NCBI GenBank assembly: GCA_030737875.1
Contig: CM060912.1
Span: 461,284,310-461,348,309 of the forward strand
Direction: 5' to 3'
Source of the DNA: Allium sativum
Lineage: Eukaryota > Streptophyta > Magnoliopsida > Asparagales > Amaryllidaceae
Length of the DNA stretch: 64,000 nucleotides
In this document: one piece after another, positions 23,940 through 35,470 of the stretch
Position numbering within the stretch: the stretch's first letter is position 1
Layout of the letters: each line of letters starts with the position of its first letter
Translations under genes and position numbers: made by a program
Notes under the pieces: model-generated
The model's input: the letters and a program-made list of their open reading frames with translations, nothing else
Database searches by the model: none
Told to the model about the DNA's origin: nothing

Positions 23940-24320
23940 GTAGTGGATCGGGTCGGCTAGAAATTGGATCGAGTCGATCAAATAGTGACTTGGGGAGAAA
24001 GTCGGGAGGAGTTGGATCAGGTTAGTCTGGAGTGGGTTGGTCCATTCGGATCGGGTCGGTCGAGTTGGTGCAATCAGGTCGGGTCGGGCTAGGTTGGTTA
24101 GTTGGTTGTGAAATGACTGAGAGGAGTTGGATCAGTCGGTCAGTAGGGGACAAGTCGGGTCAGTCAGTTGATGGAGGGTCAGGTCGGTCAGGTGGGAGCA
24201 AACCTGGTCGGGTCGGTCAGTTGGGGACTGGTCAGGTTGGTCAAGTGGGGGTATACCTAGACGGGTCAACAAAGTATGGCGGGTCGTGTCGGTCTGGTGG
24301 AATGGTCCGATCGGTCAAGT
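23940..24320 (+). repeat. GGTCGGTCAG imperfect repeats in element E 5' LTR
   Basis: Over ten degenerate copies of a TCGGGTCGGTCAGTTGG-type motif occur at irregular spacing. The 3' LTR has the counterpart at about 30790-31150. Confidence 0.7.
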
Positions 24321-25710
24321 TGGATGTTTCAGCAACGCTTCTAAACGGTGTGGTGGATGGATTAAGTGTTGTGGTTAATTTCCTTAGCATGTGTGTATGA
24401 CTGCTATGGATTATCTTGAACCTTATATTGATGTTGTTTGGTTCGATGTTGATGATGATGGCTTCAACGAGAGTCCAGAAGGGGATGTTCGAAATGTTGG
24501 AGGTTTCGTTGATCAGGGAGATGCAACGAATGTGGATTCAACTCAAAGGTCGTGAGTTGGTGGATAATGGTTGCTCAAGAAGGTTGCTTGAGCTATGAAA
24601 TGTCGTCAAGGTTAGATGACTAGAGATGCGAAGGCCAAGAAGTCATCGTTGTCGTAAGTTCTAGCAGGCTCAAAGCAAGGGGTGCAATGGGGCACTCGAA
24701 AGACCGGAAGGTTGCTGGTCGAGTACGTTGGGTATCGTTGAAAGGCCAAGTTGTCAAGGTTGGACGTATAGATTTTATGCTAGAACTGGGGTTACCATTA
24801 GCCCTTGACATGTGGCAAGGTTGGCCGTCATACGATTAACGATGGTTTCAAAGCAGGATTGGCGGTGATAGCCAGAGTAAGTCATGGATGATTGGTTGTT
24901 TTGTTTGTACCATCTCATGTAGGTTGTCCTACGTCGAAGGAGATGTTCCTTGGGTGCTTGTCTTATGTTGGTTTAGGCCTTTGGGGCTTGTGCTTGGGGG
25001 ATATTAAATTCGATTAGGATGGTTTACATGAGATACTTATATTTTGGATGTTATGAGTGCTTTGCCATGATTGAATGGATGTTATGGTTTCCATGGATGA
25101 ATGGTTTAAAGTAAAGGCTATCACTGTCCAATTTGGGGAAGATAGTGTTGAGTTCCTGTCTGATGTTGTGGGTAGATTAGTATGTTTATCTATCCCTTCT
25201 CACATACTTTATTGTTGAAGTTTGTAAGCTGTTTTATCGCTCACTAAGACTATTGTCTAACTCAAGGTTTTATGTATCCTCTTATTACCTGGGGTTGTTC
25301 ATCCGGTTGTGGATGGGTAGACTAAGTAGCAGGTTACAGGTGATTAGTGAGGACGATGCTGTTGTGCGGAGGATAGTAGGAAGCTGGCGTACCAGTTTTA
25401 TTACTATCTAGTATTTCTATTTCTGATGTTGAGTGCTCTATGAGTGTTGTAGTGAGGACTTATGTACAAACTTTGGTATCGGTTGGATAACTTTTCAAGA
25501 TGTTGAGAAAGTTTTCAAAAGTTTGCTATACGGTGCCTCATTACTATTACCTGTTGTATATGTTCTATTATATTTTATCCTTGCACCGTGAGTTCTACGA
25601 AAGGTTTCGTTTATCTACAATACCTTGATGATCGTCCATAGCTGCCTGGCACACCTTTCAGCGTATTATTCCTCTTGTATAGTGCGGGGGTTGTGGGCAG
25701 TCGTCACATT

Positions 25711-25722
25711 TGGTATCAAAGC
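25711..25722 (+). other. Primer-binding site of element E
   Basis: TGGTATCAAAGC lies two bases after the 5' LTR end and matches the initiator-Met tRNA site with one base change. Confidence 0.88.
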
Positions 25723-25892
25723 TCTGGTCAACGATTTTGGCCAAAGTTCTAAGATGTAATCACGAATGAGAGACGTACTTGTAGATTTCAGTTGGATGCT
25801 TACTATATATATTAGCATATATAGTATTAGCGGTTGTATTTTTTAGCAGTTTTTCTTGGAAGTGGCTAATTATTCTAAATTGCAGATTTTGA

Positions 25893-26325
25893 ATGAGTAG
25901 ACAATCATCAAGACATGCTGCTGGGGAAGCTAATACTGGAGTGGGTAATGGCGGGGCACAGGACTACCCGGCCATGTTTGAAGCTATGATTGAAGCATGC
26001 CTTCGAAGGAACCCCGCTCCAGTTGCAGCTATGGTTGATGTTGGAGTCCAAGTGCCTAGAGCTGTAGAATTTGCAAAGCCATGCAAAGAATTTTCTTCAT
26101 TGGGAGGAAAACAATTCAAAGGCACTGAGCCAGTTGAAGAAGTCCAGAGGTGGAAGGATATTGTGTAAGGATTTTCAAAGACATGGGCATTAATGATGGA
26201 ACAAAGAGGAAGCTTGCATCAAGGCAGTTAGTGGGCAGAGCAATGGACTGGTAGAACTCTGTCACACTTGAGATCCCTGGAGAGGACATTTCATAGGAAC
26301 ATTTCCAAGATAAGTTTGAAGACTT
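25893..26325 (+). pseudogene. gag: Element E gag, N-terminal half (truncated)
   Basis: An ATG at 25893 opens a Gag of the same type as in D. A shift near 26155 moves the reading to another frame, where IFKDMGINDGTKRKLASRQL and GRAMDW continue the capsid core. Two codons that should be tryptophan are TAG. The sequence then jumps from the capsid core straight into protease sequence at about 26325, so the capsid C-terminus, both zinc knuckles and the protease active site are missing. Confidence 0.75.
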
Positions 26326-26600
26326 GTTTGTCGTTTGGGTTTGGAAACCGAGATTTGTGATAGACCATTGATCGTGATTAATCCAGTTGGGGGTTCGTCC
26401 AGTTTGTGCATGATTTGCCGAGGTCTAGTGTTGTCGAGTCATGGTTGCTCTTTTGTGTGGGATTGCTTTATTCTTAACTTCGTTGGGTTTGGGATCATCT
26501 TGGGCATGGATTGGCTCAAGAGGTTTGCGGCAAGGGTGAATTGCGAGAAGATAGAGGTGAAGTACGGGATGTGGAAAGGCGAAAGGTGTTGATAAAGTGT
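26326..26600 (+). pseudogene. Element E protease remnant
   Basis: The segment GLETEICDRPLIVINPVGG through GFGIILGMDWL matches the second half of the retropepsin region in D and B. The catalytic D-(S/T)-G lies in the deleted part, so the domain is inactive. Two stops close it at about 26590-26596. Confidence 0.75.
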
Positions 26601-26642
26601 AAGCGCGAAGAGGGTGTCTTCGTTAGCTAACTATATTCTCTT

Positions 26643-28990
26643 GTGATTCCACAAGAAGACTTGTCATCTGTGCTAATCGCTAATGAGTATGAGGATGTCC
26701 TTGACAAGGTCAAAGGGTTGTCGCTGCATCGTGAGATCGAGTTTAGGATCGATTTGGTCGAGGGTGTTAGACCAATTGTTATGCCTCTTAAACGGATAGT
26801 GCCCAAGGAACAGCGAGAGTTGGAGGTGCAAATTCATGACCTTCTAAGGAAGGGATTCGTTCGGAGAAGTTTTTCCGAATGGGGTGCACTGGTTGTGTTT
26901 GAAACCGAGGAAGATGGCTCATTAAGATTGTGTGTGGACTATCGTGAGCTGAACAAGGTGACTAAGAAGAACAAGTATTCGTTGCCAAGGATAGATGACT
27001 TGTTCAATCAGCTTTATAAAGCCAAAGTGTTTTCTCAAATGGATTTGGCAATGGGATTTCACCAATTGTGGGTGGCTAGTGATAGTGTGCCAAAGACTAA
27101 ATTTAGGACACCAACCGGTTTCTTCGAATGGTTGGTAATGCCATTCGGGTTGACTAACGACCCCGCATATTTCGTGGATCGAATGAATAAAGTGTTTAGT
27201 GATCAGTTGAACAAGTTCATGCTTGTGTTCGTGGATGATATTCTATTTACTCTTGGAATGAGGAAGAATATAAGACGCACTTGAGAGTTGTGTTGGAGAT
27301 CTTACGGAAGCATCAACTGAAGGCTAAGTTTTCCAAGTGTCACTTCTGGAAGAGTGAAGTGAGGTTCTTAGGCCATGTTGTTTCTGGAAATGGGATAGCT
27401 GTTGACCCCGCTAAAGTGACAGCCATCCAGGACTGGGATAGGCCTAAGAATGCGACAAATGTTCGAAGTTTCCTTAGGTTGGCTGGTTATTACCAACTGT
27501 TTATCAAGGATTTCTCTAAGGTAGCTGCACCGTTGACAGGATTGACGAAGAAGAACCAAGTGTTCACGTGGAATGCAAAATGTGAACAAGCTTTTGGGAT
27601 CCTGAAAGAGAGGCTAACGAGTGCTCCTGTATTGGCCATTCCAAGTGGGAATAAAGAGATGGTAGTATACAACGATGCATGTGGTAACATACTTGGAGCA
27701 GTTCTAATGCAGAAGGATAAGGTCGTGGCCTACGCGAGTCGACAGCTAAAGCCGCACGAGAAGAATTACCCAACTCATGATTTGGAGTTGGCAGCCATTG
27801 TGTTTTCTCTAAAGATGTGGAGACATTACCCGTTGGGAGTCCGATTCGAGTTGTTTACGGATCACAAGTCGTTGAAGTATCTTTTCTCCCAAAAGGATTT
27901 GAATCATCGGCAGCAACGATGGTTAGAGTTTTTGGCATCGTATGATTTTGATATAGCCTATACACCTAGTGAAGGTAACGCAGTTGCAGATGCGTTGAGT
28001 CGAAGACACGCAAGTTTGGGAGCGATGTTTTCGGAATGGAAGAGCCTTGCGTATTTGGCAAGGTTTTATTTCAGGCCAAAGTGTGAGTTAGAACCTGAAA
28101 TGTTGGCAAGCTTATCGATAAGACCTACTCTCATCGAAAGGATTGGCAGGAGCCAAAAGCGAGATGCAAATCTTGTCGAGTTTATCCAGAAGCTAAAGCC
28201 AGAAGATAAAGAGTTCGAAGTTGATCGAGAAGGTTGGCTTCAGAAGCAAGGGCGGTTAGTAGTTCCTGATATTAATGGATTGAGAGATGAGGTTCTGAGA
28301 GAATGTCATCACTTGAAGTTGATGATTCATCCTGGTGGTAATAAGATGTATCAGGACATGAAGCGAGTCTACTACTGGGAGGGGATGAAGCGAGATATGG
28401 GAAAGTTCATTTCCAAGTGCATGAACTGTCAGTTAGTGAAAGATGAACAGAAGAAGTCGAATGGTTTTCTTCAGCCATTGGAAGTTCCTACATGGAAGTG
28501 GGAACAAGTATCGATGGATTTTATCGATGGACTACCTAGAATCAGGACAGGAAATGAAGGGATTTAGGTCATTGTGGATCGCTTGACCAAAAGTGCAAGA
28601 TTCATTCCTGTCAAGTCGACTAGGACAGCGTCAAAGCTGGCTGAACTTTATGTGAAATGGATTTTTAGATTCCATGGCGTCCCAAAGAGTATAGTGAGTG
28701 ATCGAAATTCGTTATTTACTAACGGATTTTGGAAGAGTTTGCAAGAAGCTTTGGGAACCGAGTTGTGTCTGAGTACGGCATATCATCCCCAAACTGATGG
28801 GCAATCCGTGAAAGTTAATCATGTTTTGGAAGATCTCCTAAGAGCACGTGTGTTGGATTTTAGGGACCATGGGAAGACCAACTACATCTGGTTGAGTTTG
28901 CATATAATAATAGCTACCAGTCTAGCATTGGGATGGCAGCATACGAGGCGTTGTATGGGTGACCGTGCAATTCTCTTGCATGTTGGTTAG
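26643..28990 (+). pseudogene. Element E RT, RNase H and integrase (broken)
   Basis: RT shows [46 protein letters not shown] and FVDDIL near 27230. A frameshift at about 27245-27280 separates this from the thumb and RNase H (YNDACG, then the [12 protein letters not shown] block), which run open to integrase. Integrase has the HHCC finger ([11 protein letters not shown] … CMNCQ) and the two Asp residues ([16 protein letters not shown]). The expected QTERVN is QSVKVN, so the catalytic Glu is Lys. A TAG at 28565-28567 stands where the family has Trp. Another shift near 28865 derails the C-terminal reading. Confidence 0.88.
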
Positions 28991-29570
28991 AAACTGGAGA
29001 TAAGTTGGTACCTGGGCCAGAAATGATAAGAGAGACCTCAGATTGAATAGATCGTTCGGCAATGAATGAAGGCAGCCCAAGATCGTCAGAAAAGTTATGC
29101 CGATAAGCGCCGTAACGACTTGGAATTCGACGTTGGCGACATGGTTTTCGTGAAGGTTTCACCGTTTGAAGCATATAGTGAGATTTGTAAGTAAAGGAAA
29201 GTTAGCTCCTAGGTTCGTTGGACCATTTCCGATAGTTGAGCAAATTGGAAAGCTCGCATATAGATTGGAGTTACCTGAGAAGATGTCGAGTGTGTATAAT
29301 GTGTCCCATGTGCCGTTTCTGCGTAAGTTCATGCATGATTCGAATGAGGTGGCATCTTCAAAGTATTATGAATACCTAGAAGTGGAAACCGCAGTTGCGA
29401 GACCTCGTAAGCCGCTTCGTGTTGTGGAGAGTGACACGAAACAGCTTAGGAGGAAGACGATTAAGCTAGTCAAGTTACAATGGAGTGAAGATGGCGATGA
29501 TTGTATGTGGAAGACGGAAGAGGGCATGAAGGCGACTCATCCAGAACTCTTCGTCGATAGGACCCGTTGA
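28991..29570 (+). pseudogene. Element E integrase C-terminus and chromodomain-like tail
   Basis: After a frameshift the GPF block (LAPRFVGPFPIVEQIG) and the tail VKLQWSEDGDDCMW … HPELFVDRTR are visible, ending at a TGA at 29568-29570. The layout matches D and B. The chromodomain in this lineage guides integration toward heterochromatin; here it is part of a dead gene. Confidence 0.78.
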
Positions 29571-29750
29571 TATCGTACCATCGATATATAGTTGTATCTT
29601 GTTGATTATTTGATTGAATTCCATGTGCTACGATTAGGCTATGGATGCATGGCTTGATGGATGCTAGTTTAGATGATAGATTTGGCTTCACATGGATGAT
29701 AGGCATGCAGAATTATTATGTTTGCTTGGAATTTCGGGGGAAAAATTCTT

Positions 29751-29761
29751 AAGGGGGAGAA
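29751..29761 (+). other. Polypurine tract of element E
   Basis: AAGGGGGAGAA immediately precedes the 3' LTR start TGTAACACCCCG, after a TTTCGGGGGAAAAATTC signature. Confidence 0.88.
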
Positions 29762-32527
29762 TGTAACACCCCGTATTTTACGTATCGAAAGATCGTAAAA
29801 TATTTTTATTGTATTCCCTGGGGGTTGGATCATTCTCATCTTTTAATATGTTGTTTACGGATATGTGAGACATGTCCATAATTTTTACTGATTTTTGTTT
29901 GCGATCATTTTCCCCTATCAGTCTTATACATGGCATAACTTTTGACTTAGGTCGAATAAGAGGGTGAGACATATGCCATTGGAAAGGAATTGATGATTGC
30001 ATTTCCGTAGAGTGGTTACATTAAAGATTTGGCTTAGCGGTTTGGGAGAAACCACTGTTTTAAGGTTTTCCAGTTGGCTGTTCAGGTTTGGAGAGCCTAA
30101 TGGGATGAATTGGGAAGGCCCATTAGTGAGCTGGTGGAATCCTATAAATAGGGGGTGAGAGTGGAGGGAAAATGTTTACTTTCCCATTCTCTCATTTGGA
30201 GGCATTGATCTCCTTCCTCCTCGAACACCTTTCCACCATTAAAAATCCAAATCTAAGGAGGGAAATCATAGATCTACACCATTGGAGGCTAGCTCTATGA
30301 CAATTGGAGCAAGGATTCATCGGATCAAGGTGTTTGGTGCAAGGTGCTTGCCGTCCGGATTCCTTTTTCATTGATTTTAAATTGTTTCGGCAAATCAGTG
30401 AGTGATTTACATCTTTCACATGAATGCAATGAAGTATATGAGTGTTTGTGCATGTTTCTCATCACATTGAATGTTTTACCATAGGTTTACACCATTATAT
30501 GTCTATTTTCGTATGAACCATCCTATGATCTAATTTAGCAAGTTTTACTCATTAATTTCATGTCATTTCATATGTTTACGTAAGTTAGATCTCTCAATTC
30601 GGTCATGTGTTCATTTTAATGGTTTTTGGTGAGATTTACGTCGTTCTAATGGTAATCCTCATATTCATGTTGTTAGCAATGTTATGACATGTTTATGATT
30701 GTGTTTGATACTTTTGGTTGGGTTGGTTTCGTCGGATTCGTCGTTTGACGAAGATTTGGTCGAAATCGGAGTAGAATTGGAGATGTGCAGGTAATGGATC
30801 GGGTCGGTCAAATCGTGACTTGGGGAGAAAGTCGAAAGGAGTTGGATCGGGTCGGTCTGGAGTGGGTTGCTCCATTCGGATCGGGTCGGTCGAGTTGGTG
30901 CAATCGGGTCGGGTCGGGCTAGGTTGGTCGGTTGGTTGTGAACGAATGAGAGGAGTTGGATCGGTCGGTCAGTGGGGGACTGGTCAGGTCGGTCAGTTGA
31001 TGGAGTGTCGGGTCGGTCAGGTGGGAGCGTCGGGTCTGTCAGTTGGGGATGGGTTGGGTCGGTCAACTGTGGGTATACCTGGACGGGTCGAACGAAGTAT
31101 GGAAGGTTGGTTCGGTCTGGTGGAACGGACCGATCGGTCAAGTTGGATGTTTCATCAACGCTTCTAAACACTGTGGTGGATGGATTAAGTGTTGTGGTTA
31201 GTTTCCTTAGCTTGTGTGTATGACTGCTATGGATTATCTTGAACCTTATATTGGTGTTGTTTGGTTCGATGATGACGATGGCTTCAACGAGAGTCCAGAA
31301 GGGGATGTTCGAAGTGTTGGAGGGTTCGTTGATCGGGGAGATGCAACGAATGTGGATTCAACTCAAAGGTCATGAGTTGGTGGATAATGGTTGCTCGAGA
31401 AGGTTGCTTGAGCTATGAAACGTCATCAAGGTTGGATGACTAGAGATGCGGAGGCCGAGAAGTCATCGTTGTCATAAGTTCTAGCAGGCTCAAAGCAGGG
31501 GTACAATGGGGACACCCGAAAGACCGGATGGTTGCTGGTCGAGTACCTTGGGTATCTTTGAAAGGCCTAGTTGTCAAGGTTGGACATGTAGAGTTTATGC
31601 TAGAACTGGGGTTACCATTAACACTTGACATGTGGCAAGGTTGGCCGTCATATGATTAACGATGGTTTCAAAGCAGGTTTGGAGGTGATAGCCAGAGTCA
31701 GTCGTGGATGATTGGTTGTTTTGTTTGTACCGTCTCATGTAGGTTGTCCTACGTCGAAGGAGATGTTCCTTTGGTGCTTGTCTGATATTGGTTTTGGCCT
31801 TTGGGGCTTGTGCTTAGGGGATATTAAATTCGATTAGGATGGTTTACATGAGATACTTATAATTTGTATGTTATGAGTGCTTTTCCATGATTGAATGGAT
31901 GTTATGGTTTCCATGGATGAATGGGTTAAAGTAAAGGCTATCACTGTCCAATGTGTGGAAGATAGGGTTGAGTTCTTCTCTGATGTTGTGGGTAGATTAG
32001 TATCTTTATCTATCCCTTCTCACAAACTTTATTGTTGAAGTTTGTTAGCTGTTTTATCGCTCACTAAGACTGTTGTCTGACTCAAGGTTTTATGTCTCCT
32101 TTTATTACCTTGGGTTGTTCATCCAGTTGTGGATGGGCAGACTAAGTAGCAGGTTACAGGTGATTAGTGAGGACGATGCTGCAGTGCGGAGGCGAGCAGG
32201 TGGCTGACATACCAATTTTTTACTATCTAGTATTTATATTTCTGCTGTTGAGTGCCCTATGAGTGTTGTAGTGAGGACTTATGTACAAATTTTGGTATCA
32301 GTTGGATAACTTTTCAAGATGTTGGGAAAGTTTTCAAAAATTTGCTATATGATGCCTCATTACTATTACCTGTTGTATATGTTCTATTATATTTTATCCT
32401 TGCGCTGTGAGTTCTACGACTTGTTTCGTTTATCTACCATACCTTGATGATCGTCTATAGCAGCCTGGCACACCTTTCAGCGCATTATTCCTCTTGTATA
32501 GTGCGGGGGTTGTGGGCGGTCGTCACA
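29762..32527 (+). repeat. 3' LTR of element E
   Basis: It begins TGTAACACCCCGTATTTTACG and ends GTGGGCGGTCGTCACA. It aligns along its whole length with the 5' LTR, including the TATA box (30143) and the GGTCGGTCAG array. Confidence 0.9.
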
Positions 32528-32532
32528 TTTTT

Positions 32533-34894
32533 CTTGATTAATAAATATTCCATTCATTAATTGACGAGTTTGTAAGCCTATGAAGAATGTTAATTCTTCC
32601 ATATGACTCATCTCAAATTCTTGGGTCATTATATCTGAAAATTATTTATTCATCTTATTATTCGTCTATCCGAAGATTATATCGTCAACATATATTTGCA
32701 CTAATTGTATATCTTTATTATTTCTTTTAATAAGCATAGTGTTATCTAATTTTCCTAATTTCAAGTTAGATTGTAATAAGTAATTTCTTAATCTATCATA
32801 CCAAGCCCTAGGATCCTGTTTTAATCCATATAACGCTTTCTTTAACTTATATACATGATTTGGTAATTTTTCGTCTTCAAAAAGCTCTGGTTGCTCTACA
32901 TATACGTCTCCTTAACAAATCTGTTTAGGAAAGCAGTTTTAACATCCATTTGATATAATTTAAAATTATTATGTTTGCAAAGGCTAGTAATATTTTAGTT
33001 GCTTCTATTCTTTCTACGGGGGCAAACGTTTCATCGTAATCTATTCCTTCATGCCTTATTTCTTACAACCTCACTGTGCTCATTCATTTTATTTTTACAA
33101 ACCCATTTAGTTCCAACTATAGTTATGCCCTCTGGTCTAGGAAAATGTTCCCGTGCATTATTCCTGATAAATCGATTCAATTCCTCTTGCATAGCAAGGA
33201 TCCATGAATCGTCAGATGATGCTTCCTTTGGATTCTTAGGTTCAATAGTTAAAAAATGCAAAATTACTCATACTAATTAATTGATTATGAGTCTTAATGA
33301 CAGATTCAATATCTCCTAAGATATTTTCTACAGGATGGTCTCTTAGTAATCTAATCCTTTTATTTGGTTGACTAGCTTCATTATTTGTTTCATTAATCTC
33401 ATTTTCACAATCATCTTCATTATGTTTTGTTATATTTTTTTAGTTTTTGTCAAAAGATACATTTAGCGTTTCTTCTATGGTACTGGTTCTTGAATTGAAA
33501 ACTCTATATGCCTTGCATCTCTTTGAATATCCAATAAATATTCCTTTATCGGATTTCGAGTCAAATTTAACTAAATTTTATTTAGTATTAAGAATAAAAT
33601 ATTGACTTCCAATTATTTTAAAATATGATACTTTTGGTTTCTTATTATACAAATGTTCATAGGGAGTTTTATGAGTTAAAGGTCTGATTGAAATTCTATT
33701 TAAAATATAACAAGCTATTGCAACAGCCTCAGCCCAAAATTTTCTTGTAAATCACTATCGGATAACATAGTTCTCTCACTCTTGTATCTTCCTATTTTTA
33801 CGTTCAACTACTCCGTTTTATTAAGGGGCTCTAGGGATAGAAAAATTATGAGTTATTTCCTTTTTATTACAAAATTTTTCAAAGTTCTCATTTCGAATTC
33901 TCCATCGTGATCACTACGTATTGTTTTGATTTTTAAGGACAATAGATTTTGAGTTCTTTTACTAAAAGTTTTAAATTAATCAAAAGCATCACTTTTAATT
34001 TTAAGAAATGAAGTCCAAGTAAATCTAAAAAAATCATCGACTAGTACATAAACATATCTATTGTGTTTTATTGATTGGGTTTGAGATGGACCAAATAAAT
34101 CCATGTGAACTAACTCTAATGGTTTCGAGGTTGTAATTTCCTCTTTTGATTTAGATTAACTCCTTATTAACTTTCCGAACTGATAAGCTTCGCATAAATT
34201 ATTAACTTTAAATTTCATTTTGGGCAATTCCCTAATTGAATCTTATTTAGAAATCGTAGAGATGTGTTTGAAATTTATATGACCGAATCTCTTATGCCAG
34301 ATCCAAGGGTCATTTGTATTGGCCATAAGACATAGATTATCGTTGGAGATTTTCATACACAACATATAGATATTTTTCTTTCTATCTCCTTCGAATATTA
34401 TTTCTGAATTCCTATCTTCTATAAAGCATTTATCTTTCTCAATGTTTATTTTATAGCCTTTATCGCAAAGTTAACTTATACTTAGTAGGTTGTGTTTTAG
34501 AACTAATAAAACATCAGAAATAGTATGAGTTTCAGAATTACCGACATTGTCGATGCCAACAATATATCCTTTAGTGTTGTCTCCGAAGTTGACCATAACC
34601 ATCTTCATGTACTAGATTATTCAGTAAATCCGGGTTTCCTGTCATATGTCTTGACCAGCCACTATACAATATCCATTTGTCCTTTTTGATTTCCACCATT
34701 TGTTTACCAGAATTTGAATTCTCAACAGCCATGTAACACACCATTTTGGAATTTGAATTTTCAACAGCCACATCAACCATCTTTTCAAATTTTGAATTTC
34801 CAATAGCTATATAACACATCTTTTCCTGTATTGGACAATACTTCAGTAGATCACTTAAATTATCAACACAATTGAATGCTAACTCTTTCAACAT
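32533..34894 (-). pseudogene. Ty1/copia element F: protease remnant, integrase and RT (minus strand)
   Basis: Read on the minus strand from 34894: a short open part with WILYSGWSRHMTG, the copia protease motif in which the catalytic Asp is Tyr; then a stop-ridden integrase whose end shows NGVVERKNRKIQ and TPYEHLYNKKP; then RT with SWILAMQEELNRF, GTKWVCKNK, KALYGLK … PRAWY and the catalytic YVDDIIFG near 32690. Domain order protease, integrase, RT, RNase H is diagnostic of Ty1/copia. Gag is almost absent: only a short odd leader with repeated ENSNS segments stands between the PBS and the protease, so gag was deleted. Many stops and frameshifts make this inactive. Confidence 0.88.
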
Positions 34895-34992
34895 TGATGT
34901 AATGCACGAATTGATACTAGTGTAAAATACAATTTAAAATTTTGCCATTTAATATTTCCAAAAATCAGATTATGAACTTTTTGAAAACCTTT

Positions 34993-35004
34993 GCTCTGAT
35001 ACCA
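34993..35004 (-). other. Primer-binding site of element F
   Basis: GCTCTGATACCA reads TGGTATCAGAGC on the minus strand, one base from the presumed LTR edge at 35006. It confirms the minus orientation of F. Confidence 0.85.
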
Positions 35005-35005
35005 A

Positions 35006-35470
35006 TGGTTAGGGATTGTGAAATGCGGATCTTAAGGCAGGACTGACAATAGAGGGGGGTGAATAGTGTTTTCAAGGAATTTAAGAAAATCTAAAATTTA
35101 TATGATCTACTATATGAATCACACACCATAAAGATGATCACAGAGATAGAATCAAACACAAACACAAAAACAGATAAATATAAATGCAAAAAAGGGAAAG
35201 AACACACCGAATTTTATACTGGTTTGGATTATTCCTACGTCTAGCCCCATAAAATTCTGTATTGCGCAGAGTTTTATTGATATTACTAATCCAAGTACAA
35301 TCCCCTTGATTTCACGACTACAAGATTAACGCCGCTCCAAACATCCTTGATTTCACGGCTATAAGGTTAACACCGCTCCCTTTCCTTGATTTCAGGGCAA
35401 TAAGGACCACATCATTTCCCAAACACTTCCCAAAAGATTACATATGTACTTAGGGCAATGAGGCAAAGAG
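35006..35470 (-). repeat. Part of the 5' LTR of element F (outer edge uncertain)
   Basis: The sequence next to the PBS should be the LTR U5 end. It includes AGAGGGGGGTGAATAGTG (35053-35070), whose complement resembles the block near the LTR end of element G (CTATTCACCCCCCCTCTAG). A CCTTGATTTCACGACTA-type unit is repeated three times at about 35304-35400. I could not find the outer LTR end or a matching 3' LTR, so 35470 is approximate. Confidence 0.5.

Larger units (their letters stand above)
22910..25708 (+). repeat. 5' LTR of element E
   Basis: It begins TGTAACAGCCCACATTTTACG and ends GTGGGCAGTCGTCACA. The middle (about 23940-24320) is an array of imperfect GGGTCGGTCAG repeats. It has a TATA box at 23292. 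Confidence 0.9.
22910..32527 (+). mobile_element. Complete Ty3/gypsy chromovirus-like element E, nested in F
   Basis: Its LTRs are 2799 bp (22910-25708) and 2766 bp (29762-32527), with PBS at 25711 and PPT at 29751-29761. TTTTT stands on both sides (22905-22909; 32528-32532) as the 5-bp TSD. It interrupts the RT gene of copia element F, which lies in the opposite orientation. Gag-pol is degraded and has an internal deletion. The LTRs look more diverged than those of N or G, suggesting an older insertion. Confidence 0.92.

Noticed and set aside
24032..24400. 122-codon frame rich in Gly, Ser and Val in the E LTR
   Set aside because: It is the translation of the GGTCGGTCAG repeat; the 3' LTR copy has a different frame layout.
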